From CAG-390 sp964590755 (GTDB lineage: Bacteria > Bacillota > Clostridia > Oscillospirales > CAG-272): a DNA stretch of 64,000 nt. A program made the translations under genes and the position numbers. Location: assembly GCA_964590755.1 (NCBI GenBank), contig CAZPYK010000001.1, forward strand, positions 18,282 through 82,281. Direction: 5' to 3'. A model generated the notes under the pieces. It saw only the letters and a list, made by a program, of their open reading frames with translations. It had not been told where the DNA came from and searched no databases. How positions within the stretch are numbered: position 1 is the first letter of the stretch; every line of letters starts with the position of its first letter. Positions 61,565 to 64,000 of this stretch are shown here, in pieces.

Positions 61565-63595
61565 TCAAAGATCTATTATCACCGGAATAACCATCGGATT
61601 TCTGCCGGTGCGAGCCGACAGGCATTTTGCCACCTCACGTCGCACACGCTCCTTCATCGTTTCAATATCAGCCTTTCGCTGAGACAGACCCGAGCGTATC
61701 TCGGCGGAAGCCGCATCGCGAGCATCGGCAAGCAATTCCTCGGATTCCGGAACATAAACAAAACCTCGTGAAACTATCTCGGGAGATGTCAGCATCAACC
61801 TTGCTTCAAGATCGACCGATGCAAATACTATGACCATGCCATCCTGAGACAGATGTTGTCTGTCGCGCAGCACAGCGCGTCCGACATCTCCGACACCGTA
61901 ACCGTCTATGAGCACCTTGCCGGACGGCACGGTACCGGCAAACGCCGCACCTGTTCGTCCGATCTCCAAAACGCGTCCTATGTCCGAGGTAAATATATGA
62001 TCGGCGGGAATACCGGTAAATATCGCAAGCTCGCGATTTGCCGCAAGATGCCTGTATTCGCCGTGTATCGGCATGTAATACTTCGGCTTAAGGAGCATTT
62101 GTAAAAGTTTTATCTCCTCACCGCAGGCATGCCCCGAGGCATGCAGACCGAATATAGACGAATCTGTCACGACCTTAATGCCGGCACGAGACAATTCGTT
62201 TATGATCCTGCCGATAAACTTCTCATTTCCCGGAATGGCACTCGATGACAGCACCACCAGATCGGAAGTCGTGAGTGTCACCTGTGCGTGACCGCCGTAC
62301 GCCATGCGATAGAGCGCGGACATCGGCTCTCCTTGGCTTCCGGTAGTGATCAATGTCAGATCTCCCGGTCGAAAACGTTTGATATCACCTATGTCCACAA
62401 GCGTTCCCTCGGGGAAATGCATATATCCCAGCTCGCAAGCGGCGCTGACAACGTTGAGCATACTTCTGCCCGTAAGAGCAACACGTCTTCCGTGCCTTAT
62501 CGAAATATCGATTATCTGTTGAACGCGGTGAACGTTCGACGAGAAAGTGGCAATGACTATGCGCTTATCCGGATTGGCGGTAAAAAGATTCTCAAGCGTA
62601 CCGCCGACACTCTTTTCGGAAGGAGTAAAGCCTCCGCGTTCGGCGTTGGTGGATTCGCACATCAAAAGCTTTACGCCCTTGCGTCCAAGCTCGCCGAATC
62701 TCGTAAGATCCATCATTTCTCCCTCTATCGGAGTGACATCGAGCTTAAAATCACCGGAATGTACTATCACGCCTCTCGGCGTATTAAGCGCTATCGCACA
62801 CGAATCGGCAATGGAATGATTAACATGAATAAATTCGGCTTCAAAAACGCCGAGCTTTACCTTATCTCCCGCCTTTACCGAGATCAACTGCGGCTTAAAA
62901 TCAAGATGATGCTCGGAAAGCTTGTATTTTATTATACCGAGCGTCAGTGCCGTTCCGTAGATCGGAACATTCAGCTGCTTCAAAACATATGGGACCGCAC
63001 CTATATGATCCTCGTGCCCATGAGTCAGCAGTATGCCTCTAACCTTTTCTCTGTTGGCGATAAGGTAAGAAATATCCGGGATAACAAGATCTATTCCGGG
63101 CATATCCTCCTCGGGGAATCCCATCCCGCAATCTATGACGACTATATCCTGCCCGAACTCAACAGCCATCATATTTTTCCCTATCTCACCAAGTCCACCG
63201 AGCGGGATTATCCTGAGTTTTTCCTCGCGCCTGCCCTTGGTACTTCCGGTTCCGCGATAAGCCGCGTTGCTTGCATCGTTCGCGCCAACGAGATCCTCTT
63301 CATCCGGAGTGATATCCGGAAAATCAAACAACGTCGATTCATGCTTGCGCTCCGCGCCCTTGGGCAAACGACCGCCGCGGCGCTTTCCGCTTGCCGCACT
63401 GCGCTGTTTTTCGACGGCAACGCTCTGTTCTTCAACGCCATTCTCCGTCACCACAGCTTTGGTGCGCTTTCGAGAACCGTTCTTTCCCTTGGCAGACACC
63501 TTCCCCTGACCGTTTTTCGATCCGGGCTTTCGCGCTTCGTTGGTCTGCTTCTTTTGGTTTACCGTTTCGGTATCATTTTGTTTTTTTTCTGCCAT
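61565..63595 (-). CDS. rnj: Ribonuclease J with long basic N-terminal extension
   Basis: A 676-residue metallo-beta-lactamase-fold nuclease acting as 5'-3' exonuclease and endonuclease in mRNA turnover. The metal motif is THGHEDHIGAVP (HxHxDH), with beta-CASP features SGDFKLD, TGRSMLN and TTGSQGEPMSAL. The first 120 residues are low-complexity, rich in Lys, Gly, Ser and Gln, and precede the normal family start at LRIIPLGGLGEIGKN. Such extensions may bind RNA or partners. The ATG at 63595 has AAAGGA about 13 nt upstream. Confidence 0.95.
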   Translation of the reverse strand: MAEKKQNDTETVNQKKQTNEARKPGSKNGQGKVSAKGKNGSRKRTKAVVTENGVEEQSVAVEKQRSAASGKRRGGRLPKGAERKHESTLFDFPDITPDEEDLVGANDASNAAYRGTGSTKGRREEKLRIIPLGGLGEIGKNMMAVEFGQDIVVIDCGMGFPEEDMPGIDLVIPDISYLIANREKVRGILLTHGHEDHIGAVPYVLKQLNVPIYGTALTLGIIKYKLSEHHLDFKPQLISVKAGDKVKLGVFEAEFIHVNHSIADSCAIALNTPRGVIVHSGDFKLDVTPIEGEMMDLTRFGELGRKGVKLLMCESTNAERGGFTPSEKSVGGTLENLFTANPDKRIVIATFSSNVHRVQQIIDISIRHGRRVALTGRSMLNVVSAACELGYMHFPEGTLVDIGDIKRFRPGDLTLITTGSQGEPMSALYRMAYGGHAQVTLTTSDLVVLSSSAIPGNEKFIGRIINELSRAGIKVVTDSSIFGLHASGHACGEEIKLLQMLLKPKYYMPIHGEYRHLAANRELAIFTGIPADHIFTSDIGRVLEIGRTGAAFAGTVPSGKVLIDGYGVGDVGRAVLRDRQHLSQDGMVIVFASVDLEARLMLTSPEIVSRGFVYVPESEELLADARDAASAEIRSGLSQRKADIETMKERVRREVAKCLSARTGRNPMVIPVIIDL

Positions 63596-63873
63596 ACAAT
63601 AACAATTGTCCTTTCCGACCGCAATGCAAAAAACAGCGACACACGATATCCGCACCGCGCATTCTGACACATTTCGGCGCAGCAAAATAACGGACCCCTC
63701 ACCCGCCGAGCACAAACGATGCCGCAAGGTGACAGTCCGACTGTAAAAGGCCGCTTGCCGTTTTTGCATTTATGGTATTAAAATTATATTTATACGATGC
63801 GCCGCTCATCGGCAACGCATAAAGATCATCAAAAAACGGATCGTTGTCAAGGATCCGCGCCATATCGGCTATT
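63596..63873 (-). other. Long 5' leader of ribonuclease J
   Basis: About 270 nt between the predicted transcription start and the ATG. I see a small hairpin CAGTC/GACTG near 63735 and no terminator with a T-run in the transcribed direction. A long untranslated leader could allow feedback control, but nothing in the sequence proves it. Confidence 0.35.
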
Positions 63874-63902
63874 ATTATACACTATTTTTTTCTTTATGTC
63901 AA
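63874..63902 (-). promoter_or_regulatory. Sigma-A promoter of ribonuclease J
   Basis: Minus strand TTGACA (63897-63902), a 17-nt spacer and TATAAT (63874-63879), a perfect consensus. The last 98 bases of the window beyond it show no gene. Confidence 0.88.
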
Positions 63903-64000
63903 GCCCCGCAAATCATCGGTCGCTATCACAAGACAAAAAGAAGAGTCGGTAAGTTGCCAAAGTAAAATCCCCTTACCGTGAGGAAAAGAAAAGAAGGGGA

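Noticed and set aside
62288..63667. Open frame of 459 codons opposite ribonuclease J
   Set aside because: It is antisense to a clear RNase J gene and has no ribosome site or recognisable domain.
1..64000. CRISPR array, rRNA operon, intact prophage or insertion sequence
   Set aside because: No regularly spaced repeats, rRNA sequence, phage structural genes or intact transposase were seen.

Overview
The window reads as chromosome of a low-to-mid GC Gram-positive bacterium, most likely an uncultured Clostridia (Bacillota) from an animal gut. Supporting genes are ribonuclease J, WhiA, PcrA, a DUF1836 regulator, a SpoIID/LytB protein, an SpoIVFB-like M50 protease, a flotillin/NfeD pair and a class A penicillin-binding protein. 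Shine-Dalgarno (SD) sites are strong, and many sigma-A promoters match the consensus with exactly 17-nt spacers. Gene density is high. Only one tRNA gene was found, and no rRNA, CRISPR array, intact prophage or insertion sequence.

Layout. 0-2 kb: tRNA methyltransferase (cut by the window edge), HAD phosphatase and a TtcA-like tRNA thiolase. 2-3 kb: asnA on the minus strand. 3.3-8.7 kb: a long structured leader and the branched-chain amino acid ABC operon livJHMGF. 8.8-13.3 kb: a LURP-one protein, a uracil permease behind a folded leader, a GNAT acetyltransferase and a murE-like ligase. 13.4-19.4 kb (minus): transglutaminase, flotillin, membrane protein and NfeD-like protein as one unit, then a DUF1836 regulator and a HAD hydrolase. 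19.5-24.6 kb: M50 protease and the potABCD polyamine transporter. 24.7-37.2 kb (mostly minus): pcrA, two unknown membrane proteins, secA, a DUF4430 lipoprotein and PBP1A, with mnmA on plus. 37.5-44 kb: a small membrane protein, dnaE, whiA, murB and a HAD hydrolase. 44.2-54.5 kb (plus): coaE, lytic transglycosylase, M18 aminopeptidase, prfA, tsaC, parC-like, a coiled-coil exported protein and SpoIID. 54.5-56.3 kb: divergent PHP phosphatase and deoC. 56.4-58.7 kb: decayed accessory DNA (helicase-nuclease remnant, gene fragments) abutting tRNA-Pro. 58.7-64 kb (minus): zinc-ribbon protein, PpiC foldase and ribonuclease J.

The genes are mostly housekeeping: translation and tRNA modification, envelope building, export, nutrient uptake and DNA replication or repair. 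The only clearly accessory stretch is 56.4-58.7 kb.

The most unusual signal is a dispersed 5'-leader cassette. Nine starts in this window share a small GC-rich hairpin (core CCGCC-GCAT-GGCGG), a few bases, an SD sequence (GGAG in eight, GAGG in one) and exactly six bases before the start codon. Several copies also share 40-100 nt further upstream, including a GTG-initiated short frame and a terminator-like hairpin. The downstream genes are largely envelope related. I did not recognise this element as a known RNA family. Other structured leaders precede the liv, uracil permease and pot operons.
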